Assembly (NCBI GenBank): GCA_016930015.1
Contig: JAFGHR010000064.1
Span: 23,099 to 87,098, forward strand
Direction: 5' to 3'
DNA from: Anaerolineae bacterium
GTDB taxonomy: Bacteria > Chloroflexota > Anaerolineae > Aggregatilineales > Aggregatilineaceae
Length of the DNA stretch: 64,000 nucleotides
This document shows, piece by piece, positions 8,337-16,225 of this stretch. A program made the translations under genes and the position numbers. Under the pieces are notes generated by a model. It ran no database searches. It was not told the origin of the DNA and was given only the letters and a program-made list of their open reading frames with translations. Within the stretch, counting starts at the first letter, position 1; each line of letters begins with the position of its first letter.

Positions 8337-9845
8337 TTAGTCTCCCTTTAAGTGTTTAATCCTATTATAACGCCGGGGTATCTTGCTGCGGCTCAACCGG
8401 ATTCCCCGCACCAGCAGCGCGGCCACCAGCGGCCACAGCAGCGGCGCGATCACCACGCGGAAACGGTTATTCTCGCCGTATTCGACCAGGCAGCTTACGG
8501 CCACGGTATACACGACGATCATACCAGCGTAGATCAGCACCGGCTCACGCCGGATGTACGCCAGCCAGGCCGCCAGCGAGAAGCGATAACTTATCAGCAG
8601 GTGAGCCGCGTACACCAGCAGCGTGATCGGAAACACGAACAGGAACGGCGACGTAAAATCTTCGTGGACCAGCTTGTTCAGTTGATCGGTGAGCGGCTGG
8701 CCCCAAAACCAGCGCGCATTGATCGTGCAGTGATCGTCCATGCGGGCGGCGTTGGCGTGCGAGTACAGGTAGTGGCACACGGGATCGGCAAAAATCTTGT
8801 AGCTGCCATACACGTTTTTAAGGTAGTGCAGCGGCTCATGCCGGATCAGCGCCAGGGAACTGTCCCCATAGGCCCTGGAAATGGCGATGATGTTGATGTT
8901 GTTGTAATTATCGCGTGACAGCACATCCACATCCGACGTTTGATCAAAACCATAGGCTTCGTAGTCCGATGTCTGCGCGAAGGGCGGCAGGTCGGCCACG
9001 ACCTGGTCGATCACACCCTCGGCGGCGAAGGCTTGCAGGTCGGCGTCCGAATAACGCACGTTGACAATATTCCACAGGTTCGATCCGCCCCAACTGCTGG
9101 CCCCGAACATGTCAAACACGAGCCAGTTTTTGGCATACCAGCCCAGCGACAGCAGGCACACCGCCGCCGACAGCACCAGCACACGCCGCCAGCGGGTTTC
9201 GGCCAGGATGACCGCCAGCGCCACCACCGGGACCAGGATCACCAGGTGGTACAGGCTGCGCGACAGGATCGCCAGATTCAGGCACAGCACAAACGCGATC
9301 AGGGCGGCGGGCTGTTTGCGCTCCACATACACCAACACACACAGCGCGCCCAGCGCCAGGAAAAACGTTGTCATGATCGAGTAGTACGTGACCAGTTCCA
9401 GCAGGATGATTCCGGGATTAAGCAGCACGTAAACCACGGCGACGAGTCCGGCCACGATCCGGCTGCGGCTCAGGCGGACGCCGATCAGGTACGTGATCCC
9501 GACCGTGCTCGCGCCCATCCACACCTGGAGATGGACCAGCGCGTGTACGTAATCGTCGCCAAAGATTTTCGCCAGGATACCGATCAGGAAGTTGAGCAGC
9601 GGCGGCTGGGCGTGCAGATGCCACAGGCTTTCCAGCAGGTGGGTGCGCAGCGCCTCGGTGGGCAGCGCCTGCATGACGCCGGGCCACAGGTTGACGATCT
9701 CCAGGTCGATTCTCAGGCGGTAATAGTAGGCCAGCGCCACGTGCGCCAGGCATAACACGCCCGCCACAAGCACATCCTGGCGAGCTTCTCGGCGTGTGAT
9801 TCTGCGCTGGCGGGTGTCGGTCGGGGATTCAGGCATCAACTGCAT
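8337..9845 (-). CDS. GT-C type membrane glycosyltransferase-like protein
   Basis: 502-residue polytopic membrane protein with about ten hydrophobic segments starting near residue 25. The first external loop contains WHLHAQPPLLN (75-85), resembling the H-x-H/Q-PPL motif of ArnT/GT39-like transferases. The C-terminus is basic. It lies 5 nt upstream of one nucleoside hydrolase and 14 nt downstream of another, an odd placement for a cell-surface enzyme in a nucleoside operon. The start is ATG at 9845 or 9836; Shine-Dalgarno support is weak for both. Sugar donor and acceptor are unknown. Confidence 0.65.
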   Translation of the reverse strand: MQLMPESPTDTRQRRITRREARQDVLVAGVLCLAHVALAYYYRLRIDLEIVNLWPGVMQALPTEALRTHLLESLWHLHAQPPLLNFLIGILAKIFGDDYVHALVHLQVWMGASTVGITYLIGVRLSRSRIVAGLVAVVYVLLNPGIILLELVTYYSIMTTFFLALGALCVLVYVERKQPAALIAFVLCLNLAILSRSLYHLVILVPVVALAVILAETRWRRVLVLSAAVCLLSLGWYAKNWLVFDMFGASSWGGSNLWNIVNVRYSDADLQAFAAEGVIDQVVADLPPFAQTSDYEAYGFDQTSDVDVLSRDNYNNINIIAISRAYGDSSLALIRHEPLHYLKNVYGSYKIFADPVCHYLYSHANAARMDDHCTINARWFWGQPLTDQLNKLVHEDFTSPFLFVFPITLLVYAAHLLISYRFSLAAWLAYIRREPVLIYAGMIVVYTVAVSCLVEYGENNRFRVVIAPLLWPLVAALLVRGIRLSRSKIPRRYNRIKHLKGD

Positions 9846-9859
9846 CTGTCACGGTCCGA

Positions 9860-10801
9860 TCAGGTCAGGCGGTCCAATTCCAGCGCCACCACGCGGTCAG
9901 CATCCACGCCCACGCACACATTAACCAGCGGGCGGCCTTCCCAGGCGGGACCGGTCACACCCGGCAGCGCAGGCCACGTTTTGCCCCGGCTGATCCCCTG
10001 TGTCGCCACGCGTATGGGCCAGCGTTCGACCTCAAACAGCGTCGGATCGATCACATACGCGATCGCCGACGAATCGTGAACGTAGATGCCCTTTACACCG
10101 CTGAAACTGCGCTCAAAATACGCCCGGTAAAACGGCACGATGCGGGCGATATGCTGCGCCAGGGGATTGTCGGCCTGCGCGTAGGCGTCCAGGTGTTCGG
10201 GCGTCATGTTTGTTTTGTGCGTCACGTCCAGCCCGACCATCGTCACCGGCCAGCCCGCGCCGAACACGATATCCGCCGCTTCGGGATCGTTGTGGATATT
10301 CGCCTCGGCAGACGGCGAGGCGTTACCCGGCACCAGGGCGTTACCGCCCATCAGCACCACGTTTTTGACGTTGGCCGCGATGCGGGGTTCCAGGCGCAGC
10401 GCCAGCGCGATATTCGTCAGCGGGCCGATCGGTACCAGCGTGATCGCACCCGGCGCAGCCATGACCTGCTCGACGATAAATGCGGCTGCCGTTTGTGGGA
10501 TCGCCCGGTTATCCGCCGGGGGGAGATTCACATTTCCCTGGCCGTCATCGCCGTGCACATATGGCACCGGCCCCTCGAACGGCCCGGTCAGCGGATCATG
10601 TGCGCCCTCAGCGACCGGGATATCGGTACGCCCGGCGATTGCCAGCAGGCGCAGCGCGTTGACGGTTGCCAGTTCGGTGTGCACATTACCAAAAATGGTG
10701 GTCAAACCGATCACGTCCAGCTCTGGCGAGCGCAGCGCAAAAAAGATCGCCATGGCATCGTCCACGCCGGGATCGGTATCGATGATGATTTTTTGCGGCA
10801 T
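9860..10801 (-). CDS. Nucleoside hydrolase (IUNH family), canonical active site
   Basis: 313 residues. Canonical N-terminal calcium site DTDPGVDDAMAI (Asp8, Asp10, Asp14, Asp15), central VVLMGGNAL, and C-terminal HDSSAIAYVIDP with both the catalytic His and the calcium-binding Asp. Expected to split purine or pyrimidine ribonucleosides into base and ribose in the cytoplasm. AAGGGG lies 4 nt before the ATG. Of the three family members in this window this is the one with the fully canonical active site. It is part of the minus-strand nucleoside operon, directly downstream of the DinB-like gene. Confidence 0.88.
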   Translation of the reverse strand: MPQKIIIDTDPGVDDAMAIFFALRSPELDVIGLTTIFGNVHTELATVNALRLLAIAGRTDIPVAEGAHDPLTGPFEGPVPYVHGDDGQGNVNLPPADNRAIPQTAAAFIVEQVMAAPGAITLVPIGPLTNIALALRLEPRIAANVKNVVLMGGNALVPGNASPSAEANIHNDPEAADIVFGAGWPVTMVGLDVTHKTNMTPEHLDAYAQADNPLAQHIARIVPFYRAYFERSFSGVKGIYVHDSSAIAYVIDPTLFEVERWPIRVATQGISRGKTWPALPGVTGPAWEGRPLVNVCVGVDADRVVALELDRLT

Positions 10802-10819
10802 AATACCCCTTTTCAGGCG

Positions 10820-11323
10820 TTAACCTTGTTCCAGGCGGTAGGATGGCAGATTCCCGACAAACTCCGGCAGGTTGGTATGGCCTAACAACTGCCGGATGGC
10901 GGACGCTTCGCCCAGGTGGAACCAGTAATGATAGAGGTTGCGCAGCAGCAGCGTCCCGACACTTTCCCAGGCGGGTTTGCCGTCAACTTCAAAGAAGGTT
11001 TCCAGCGTATCGGGCGTGAGCGTATCCAGGTATACATCCGCCGCCGCCGTGATCGTGCGCCATGCTGCCCACATCTCATCCAGGGGCGGGGTGCTGGCCG
11101 GTTGGCCGTATCCAACCTGTTCATACAACCCCGGCACGACAATTTTCCCCTGGGCCATGATCGCCCAATAGTATTGTTCCTGGGTCGCCAGGTGGCCGAC
11201 AATCCAGCTTATACAGTTCATGGGTAAAAAACGGCGGCGGGCTTCTTCGTCGGTCACGCCGTCCAGGCAGCGGATCAGTTCGCTGCGCGTAAAGCGAAGT
11301 TGCTCAACCAACAAATGAGTCAT
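10820..11323 (-). CDS. DinB-like four-helix metalloprotein
   Basis: 167-residue DinB/YfiT-type putative metal-dependent hydrolase or transferase of unknown reaction. Candidate metal-binding histidines are in WIVGHLATQEQYYW and in NLYHYWFHLGEASAI, the typical spacing of the DinB fold, and the protein is of family length. Strong Shine-Dalgarno GAGAGGGG 5 nt before the ATG. It lies between psuG and a nucleoside hydrolase in the same operon. Members of this superfamily include mycothiol- and bacillithiol-dependent transferases, but no such activity can be inferred here. Confidence 0.75.
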   Translation of the reverse strand: MTHLLVEQLRFTRSELIRCLDGVTDEEARRRFLPMNCISWIVGHLATQEQYYWAIMAQGKIVVPGLYEQVGYGQPASTPPLDEMWAAWRTITAAADVYLDTLTPDTLETFFEVDGKPAWESVGTLLLRNLYHYWFHLGEASAIRQLLGHTNLPEFVGNLPSYRLEQG

Positions 11324-11358
11324 CGATACCCCTCTCTTGATCCAACATCTACCAGTAT

Positions 11359-12267
11359 TTACCGTGCGATGGCCAGCGCGATCTGCGCGGCCACATGCGC
11401 ATTATTCACCAGCGCGGCGATATTGGCTGTTTGCGAGCGCCCGCCGGTCAGTTCCAATACCTTCGCCAGCACAAACGGCGTTACGTCCTTACCGTGAATC
11501 CCGGCGGCGTCGGCCTGGCGTGTCGCCTCGGTAATGGCGGCCTCGGCTTCGTCCTGGGGCAGCGCATCCGCTTCGGGCACCGGCACCGTGACCAGCGTGC
11601 CGTGCAGCAGCCCTAACGCATCCCGCGCGTTGGCGATGGCCGCGACCTGCTCCGGCGTATCCACGCGCTGATCGACCGGCAGGCCGCTCGACCGGCTGTA
11701 AAACGCGGGCAGCGTCCCGGTTTGATAACCGAGCACCGGCACGCCCTGTGTTTCGAGCACTTCCAGCGTCAGCGGCAGGTCCAGAATCGACTTGGCGCCC
11801 GCGCACACGACCGTAACCGGTGTGCGCCCCAGCTCGATCAGGTCCGCCGAGATATCGTGCGGGTGGCCGCGATGTACGCCGCCGATGCCGCCGGTCGCAA
11901 ACACCTTGATTCCGGCCATGTACGCGACGATCATCGTCCCGGCGACCGTGGTCGCGCCGTACTGCCGCAGCCCCACCACCAGCGACAGATCGCGCCGCGA
12001 ACACTTACGGACGCCCTGCTGGCCCAGTTCGGCCAGGTGTTCGATCTGGGCACGGACCAGCCCGACCGTGATCCGGCCTTCGAGCACGGCGATTGTGGCC
12101 GGAACCGCGCCCTCATCCCGGATCGCGGCTTCCATCGCCAGCGCCGTTTCCACGTTAGCGGGGTAGGGGAATCCGTGCGTGATCAGGGTTGATTCCAGCG
12201 CGACGACGGGCTCTCCGGCCATCAGGGCCGCGCCGGCTTCATCGGAAAAAATCAGGTTATCGTTCAT
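11359..12267 (-). CDS. psuG: Pseudouridine-5'-phosphate glycosidase
   Basis: 302 residues. Reversibly cleaves pseudouridine 5'-phosphate to uracil and ribose 5-phosphate. Strong family signature: VALESTLITHGFPYPAN (22-38) with Glu25, KCSRRDL with Lys88, FATGGIGGVHRG, Asp142, and CAGAKSILD with Lys159, the position of the Schiff-base lysine of E. coli PsuG. Its start overlaps the yjbQ-like stop by ATGA (12264-12267), so translation is probably coupled. With a PfkB kinase two genes upstream it forms the usual PsuG-PsuK pair for pseudouridine catabolism. Confident call. Confidence 0.92.
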   Translation of the reverse strand: MNDNLIFSDEAGAALMAGEPVVALESTLITHGFPYPANVETALAMEAAIRDEGAVPATIAVLEGRITVGLVRAQIEHLAELGQQGVRKCSRRDLSLVVGLRQYGATTVAGTMIVAYMAGIKVFATGGIGGVHRGHPHDISADLIELGRTPVTVVCAGAKSILDLPLTLEVLETQGVPVLGYQTGTLPAFYSRSSGLPVDQRVDTPEQVAAIANARDALGLLHGTLVTVPVPEADALPQDEAEAAITEATRQADAAGIHGKDVTPFVLAKVLELTGGRSQTANIAALVNNAHVAAQIALAIAR

Positions 12268-12671
12268 CCGGCTATCACCTTTACCTGGACATGTCTATCG
12301 CGGGGTCCATCAAATTCGTAAAACATAATGTTTTGTGAGCCGCCCAACACCAGTTCGCCGCCGTTGATCGCCAGCAGCACGCTGTGACCGATCAACGCGG
12401 CCTTGATGTGCCCGGCAGCGTCGGCGGGTGTGTCGTACTGGTGTTTGAAGTCAACCCGCGTCGGCACCAACCGGCGCAGGTCATCAATGATATCGTCGGG
12501 CGTGGTGGGATCAAGCGCCGAGTTGATCGTTATGGCGGCGGTGGTGTGCGGCACGATCACGGCACACAGCCCGGACGATACACCCGCTGCCTGTACCGCG
12601 TCGCGCACCAGCGGCGTGATGTCCACCAGCGCATCACCGGGCGGGGTCTTGACGGCAATCGTGGTCAACAT
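12264..12671 (-). CDS. YjbQ/UPF0047 family protein
   Basis: 135 residues, the usual family length. YjbQ proteins form trimers and have been linked to a secondary thiamine-phosphate synthase activity; the physiological role is unsettled. The characteristic central part VPHTTAAITINSALDP and the C-terminal GSQNIMFYEFDGPRDR are present. It overlaps both neighbours: the PfkB stop upstream (12665-12671) and the psuG start downstream. That overlap indicates a tightly coupled psuK-yjbQ-psuG unit. The link between YjbQ and pseudouridine catabolism is not explained by known biochemistry. Confidence 0.85.
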   Translation of the reverse strand: MLTTIAVKTPPGDALVDITPLVRDAVQAAGVSSGLCAVIVPHTTAAITINSALDPTTPDDIIDDLRRLVPTRVDFKHQYDTPADAAGHIKAALIGHSVLLAINGGELVLGGSQNIMFYEFDGPRDRHVQVKVIAG

Positions 12672-13618
12672 GGCACATCCATGTGATAACCAGCCTGGTA
12701 CAGCACGGCCTGAATTTCATCACGCGTGGGGGCATTGGAACCAGCGCCGATCTTTTGCACGGCTGCCGCGCCGACGGCGTTCGCCAGGATCGCCGCGTCC
12801 TGATAGTCCCACCCCTTGAGCATGGCCACCACGAACCCGGCATCAAAGCAGTCTCCCGCCCCGACCGTATCGACCACCGGCACCGAGAATCCGGGAACCT
12901 GCTGCTCCCAATCCGCCGTACAGATCAAGCAGCCGCCGGGTCCCTGTTTGATTACCAGCATATGCGGCCCCTCGTCCAGCAGCGAGCGGTAAGCCGCGTA
13001 GCCGCTCAGGCCGCCGCTGATAAGGGGGACTTCGTCTTCAGTCGTCAAAATGACGGTGCTGCGTGCCACAGCCCAGCGGATCAGGTCTTGCGGCACCTGG
13101 GCCAAAAACGGCCCGGCGTCAAGAAAAATCGGGACATCAGCGACCACCGCCCGCTCAAGTGCGCGCTGTGCCAGCGGCACGACACGCGCTTCGGCCAGCG
13201 TATAACCCTGCATATACATCCCGTCGGCCCGGTCGATGCGTGCATCCAGCCCGGCAGGATAGGCCACCGGTTCGCCTTCGCCATAATGCCCCAGAAAAAC
13301 GTGCTCGCCCGATTTTTGATCGGTGAGCACAATGACCAGCGTGGTTGTAGAACCGGGCACAGCAGAAACGCAGTCGAGATTGATCCCTGCCTGGCGGAGC
13401 GGCTGTAAAATAGCTTCGCCAAACACGTCATCACCCAACGTGCCCGCCGCTGATACAGCCAGCCCCAGATGCCGCGCCATGATCATAAAATTGGCTGCGC
13501 CGCCGGGCTCTACCCGGTACATGGATGGCTCCTGGTGTTCGCGGGGCCGGACCGGCAGTGTGACCGCCAGGTTAACATCCAGCACCAGGTCGCCTAGAGA
13601 GACTATGTGTTGGCTCAT
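12665..13618 (-). CDS. PfkB-family kinase, probable pseudouridine kinase
   Basis: 317 residues, ribokinase fold with canonical motifs: PGGAANFMIMARHLG (38-52), GDDVFGEAI, and DTVGAGDCFDAGF with catalytic Asp256. In this position, coupled to psuG through the small yjbQ-like gene, it most likely phosphorylates pseudouridine to pseudouridine 5'-phosphate. This assignment rests on neighbourhood rather than on specificity residues. AGGA lies 7 nt before the ATG at 13618, and only 3 nt separate it from the ADP-ribosylglycohydrolase gene upstream. An alternative is ribokinase or another nucleoside kinase. Confidence 0.78.
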   Translation of the reverse strand: MSQHIVSLGDLVLDVNLAVTLPVRPREHQEPSMYRVEPGGAANFMIMARHLGLAVSAAGTLGDDVFGEAILQPLRQAGINLDCVSAVPGSTTTLVIVLTDQKSGEHVFLGHYGEGEPVAYPAGLDARIDRADGMYMQGYTLAEARVVPLAQRALERAVVADVPIFLDAGPFLAQVPQDLIRWAVARSTVILTTEDEVPLISGGLSGYAAYRSLLDEGPHMLVIKQGPGGCLICTADWEQQVPGFSVPVVDTVGAGDCFDAGFVVAMLKGWDYQDAAILANAVGAAAVQKIGAGSNAPTRDEIQAVLYQAGYHMDVPC

Positions 13619-13621
13619 AGT

Positions 13622-14620
13622 TTAGTCCTGTTTTATCAGCGCGTGCAGCCCATCGGCCAGTGCAGCGACATCATACGCCGCAAAAACCGCATCCGAGTCA
13701 AGTTTAGCCGGGATCGCGGGGTCAAACGCATCGATGCCCGCCCACGCGCCCGCGATCGCGCACGCCATCGCGCCGACCGTGTCAGCGTCCCCTGACAGGT
13801 TCGCCGCGTAGATCGCGGTCTGGCGCGGATCACCGCCAGCCATGGCCAGCACGCCAAACGCCGATCCGACGGATTCCGGCACCGACAAAGACGCGCCGAC
13901 CACATCGAACAACTCATGCAGGCGGAAGCGCTCGTCACCGGGGCCGCGTGCGATAGCGACCGCCATCTGAATCCGGCGCGCGACCGATGGCCCTAACCAG
14001 CGCACGCCGTGACGGCGTCCGATCTCGGCCCCCATGATGCCCGCCGCGATCACGGCATCGAGTGATACGCCGTCCAGCATCGCCACGGACACCGCCGCCG
14101 CGACCGCGCACGCCCCCGAAATCGCCACGTTGGTATGGTGCGTCGGTGTACACACGATCACCGCGTCAGTGATCGCGCCGGTTGGATCGCCGGGGTGCAG
14201 CAGTCCGACCGGCGAAATGCGCATCGGTGCGCCGTTGGTATCGCCCCAGTTGCCGGTCGTATGCGGGTCGTCGCCGCGTTTGAGCGCCTGGACGCCGCGC
14301 CGTGTGCTTGGTCCCACGTAAGGCGACTCGTCGCCGCCCACGCGGTCATACCACGTGATGATCGCTTCGACAGCCGCTTCGAGTGACACCGCACCGTGTT
14401 TGATAAACGACCGCGCCAGCGAAAACGCCTGTTCTGAATCATCGGTAATGCGCCCGGCGGGCAGCCCGTGATGCACCGGGTGATCGGCTGGCCCCGGCAG
14501 AAACTCGGTAATCCAGCCGCCGTAGGCGTCCCACGTGTGATCGATATCAAAATAGGCTGGCATGCCCCAGGCATCACCTAACGCCTGGCCATACAGCCCA
14601 CCTAACAGTTTCTTTTTCAC
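13622..14620 (-). CDS. ADP-ribosylglycohydrolase family protein
   Basis: 332 residues of the DraG/ARH fold. Such enzymes hydrolyse ADP-ribosyl or other N- or O-ribosyl bonds using two Mg ions. Visible metal sites: ITDDSEQA (Thr59-Asp60-Asp61; the usual fourth residue Thr is Ser62) and the C-terminal GDADTVGAM. GALYGD-like motif GGLYGQALGDAWG (7-19) at the N-terminus. GTG start at 14620 with GGAG 6 nt upstream. In this operon, between the nucleoside importer and the kinase, it probably acts on a riboside-type small molecule rather than on protein; that is inference. Confidence 0.85.
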   Translation of the reverse strand: MKKKLLGGLYGQALGDAWGMPAYFDIDHTWDAYGGWITEFLPGPADHPVHHGLPAGRITDDSEQAFSLARSFIKHGAVSLEAAVEAIITWYDRVGGDESPYVGPSTRRGVQALKRGDDPHTTGNWGDTNGAPMRISPVGLLHPGDPTGAITDAVIVCTPTHHTNVAISGACAVAAAVSVAMLDGVSLDAVIAAGIMGAEIGRRHGVRWLGPSVARRIQMAVAIARGPGDERFRLHELFDVVGASLSVPESVGSAFGVLAMAGGDPRQTAIYAANLSGDADTVGAMACAIAGAWAGIDAFDPAIPAKLDSDAVFAAYDVAALADGLHALIKQD

Positions 14621-14650
14621 GCCTTACTCCTTTTTTGCCCCCCCATAACG

Positions 14651-14676
14651 AGGGGCAGGTTACCGCACCTGCCCCT
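14651..14676. other. Perfect 10-bp hairpin between importer and catabolic genes
   Basis: Arms AGGGGCAGGT and ACCTGCCCCT with a 6-nt loop. No T run follows on the minus strand, so it is not a standard terminator. It sits in the 117-bp gap between the second permease and the ADP-ribosylglycohydrolase gene. It may be an mRNA processing or stability stem that sets different expression for transporter and enzymes. Confidence 0.5.
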
Positions 14677-14737
14677 GGAGAATACAACGGGTTGTTGTTG
14701 TGTCCCACTTGTCGCCCGGTGCCTGGAGCGTGTTATT

Positions 14738-16225
14738 TTAGGCCGCTGCGACAGCCGCCAGGTGGTGATTGTGCGTCAGGTATTGACCGCCCAACCGCAG
14801 CCAGATCAGCGCCCCGCTGATCAGTCCCAGCGCCAGCCCCAGCACAATGATCAACGTGTCGGCCATCTCTACACCCTGCCCGTCAATCGCGATCAGGAAC
14901 AGGATAAAGAACACGCTCAAGTAAATCCACAGTGATAAAACCGACGCCCCGGCGCTGTACCACCAGCGCCAGTGCCCGATACGCTCAACATTGAGCATAA
15001 ACGGCAGGTTGATCACGATCAGCGCCAGTGAAACCAGGGCGATGGCAACGCCGTGACTTACCACCTTGCCGGTAGACAGGTTTTCTCCCGCGCCTTTAAA
15101 ACCATCGGGGGCGGAGAACATGCTCACTGCGATGATGATGCCGATGATGGCCAGCATCGCCAGGAACATGTGCAGCACGCTCAACCGGCGAATCGAACCC
15201 CAGAAGTTCACGTCGAATTCCTCGCCCTCCGCCGAGCGCAGCGTGCGCACGCGTGAGGTCAACTGCGATTGGAGCGCGTAGATCACGAGCGCCATCACCG
15301 TAGCGACGAACGGCACCATCTGCGGAAGCTGTGACGGGATTTCCAGCGAGCCGATACGCGTTGAGATCGCGTCAAAGAAGCCGAAAATCAGCGACGCGAA
15401 CCCGGTCCCGATCGGGTTGCCGCCGCCCAGGTACGGTGTCGCCAGCGCGATAAATCCGCGCCCGGATGTCATGTCCTTCTGGAAAAAGGCCAGGTAGCCC
15501 ATACTCATATGGATGCCGCCCAACCCGGCAAACACGCCGCTCATCAACAGCGCCAGGTAACGAATCCGCTGCACGCGAATCCCGACCGACGCCGCCGCAT
15601 CGGGATTCTCGCCAACCGCACGCAGGTGCGTGCCGACGGGTGTGCGGTACATGAACCACCACACAAACGCCACCGAGAAAAACGCGATCCACGTCATCAC
15701 GCTCTGGTTGTCGAAGATTTTGAAAAAGAACGAGAGGATCGGGATATCGGCCAGGAACTCCGGCAGTTGGACAAACGGCATTTTGAAGCTGGCTAAGTTG
15801 CCCTTGGTGTTGCCCCGGTCGCCGGTCAGTTCATACATGATCGCCACGGTAGCCGACGATCCCAGGATATTCAGGGCAATACCCGACAAAATCAGGTTGG
15901 CTTTAAGCTGGAGATGGAAAAACGCCAGCAGCAGGGCCATCAACAACCCCACCAGCACGCCCATCAACAGCCCGACCCAGGGCAGCATCGGGTCCGATAT
16001 CGCCGGGCTGATCCATTCGGTCGCTTTGGCGCTGAACACGACTCCCGTAAACGCCGAGGCCAGCATGGTACCTTCCAAACCGATGTTGATGACACCGGCC
16101 CGGTCCGAGATCAGCGCGCCCAGTGACGGCAGCAAAATCGGCGTTGTCACGCGTAACATCGAGGCCAGGAACGCCGCGCTGAAGATTCCATCGACTACGT
16201 TTTGAAACAGCATATCATCAAACAT
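14738..16225 (-). CDS. Nucleoside-type ABC transporter permease 2 (YufQ/BmpC-like) with long C-terminal extension
   Basis: 495 residues from ATG at 16225, chosen for GAGGAGGG 6 nt upstream; it overlaps the preceding permease stop by 8 nt. The first about 310 residues form a BPD_transp_2 permease: GALISDRAGVINIGLEG, LKANLILSGIALNILG, RAVGENPDAAASVG and GRGFIALATPYLGGGNP are typical of simple-sugar and nucleoside importers. Family members are normally about 310-320 residues. Here about 180 more residues follow, with four or five hydrophobic segments and a short Ala/His-rich tail. Cytoplasmic membrane, partner of the permease at 16218-17966 and the ATPase at 17963-19513. Confidence 0.85.
   Translation of the reverse strand: MFDDMLFQNVVDGIFSAAFLASMLRVTTPILLPSLGALISDRAGVINIGLEGTMLASAFTGVVFSAKATEWISPAISDPMLPWVGLLMGVLVGLLMALLLAFFHLQLKANLILSGIALNILGSSATVAIMYELTGDRGNTKGNLASFKMPFVQLPEFLADIPILSFFFKIFDNQSVMTWIAFFSVAFVWWFMYRTPVGTHLRAVGENPDAAASVGIRVQRIRYLALLMSGVFAGLGGIHMSMGYLAFFQKDMTSGRGFIALATPYLGGGNPIGTGFASLIFGFFDAISTRIGSLEIPSQLPQMVPFVATVMALVIYALQSQLTSRVRTLRSAEGEEFDVNFWGSIRRLSVLHMFLAMLAIIGIIIAVSMFSAPDGFKGAGENLSTGKVVSHGVAIALVSLALIVINLPFMLNVERIGHWRWWYSAGASVLSLWIYLSVFFILFLIAIDGQGVEMADTLIIVLGLALGLISGALIWLRLGGQYLTHNHHLAAVAAA

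Noticed and set aside
8940..9755. 271-codon plus-strand frame opposite the membrane glycosyltransferase
   Set aside because: Gln/His/Arg-rich shadow of a membrane protein gene; no start signal or recognisable motif.
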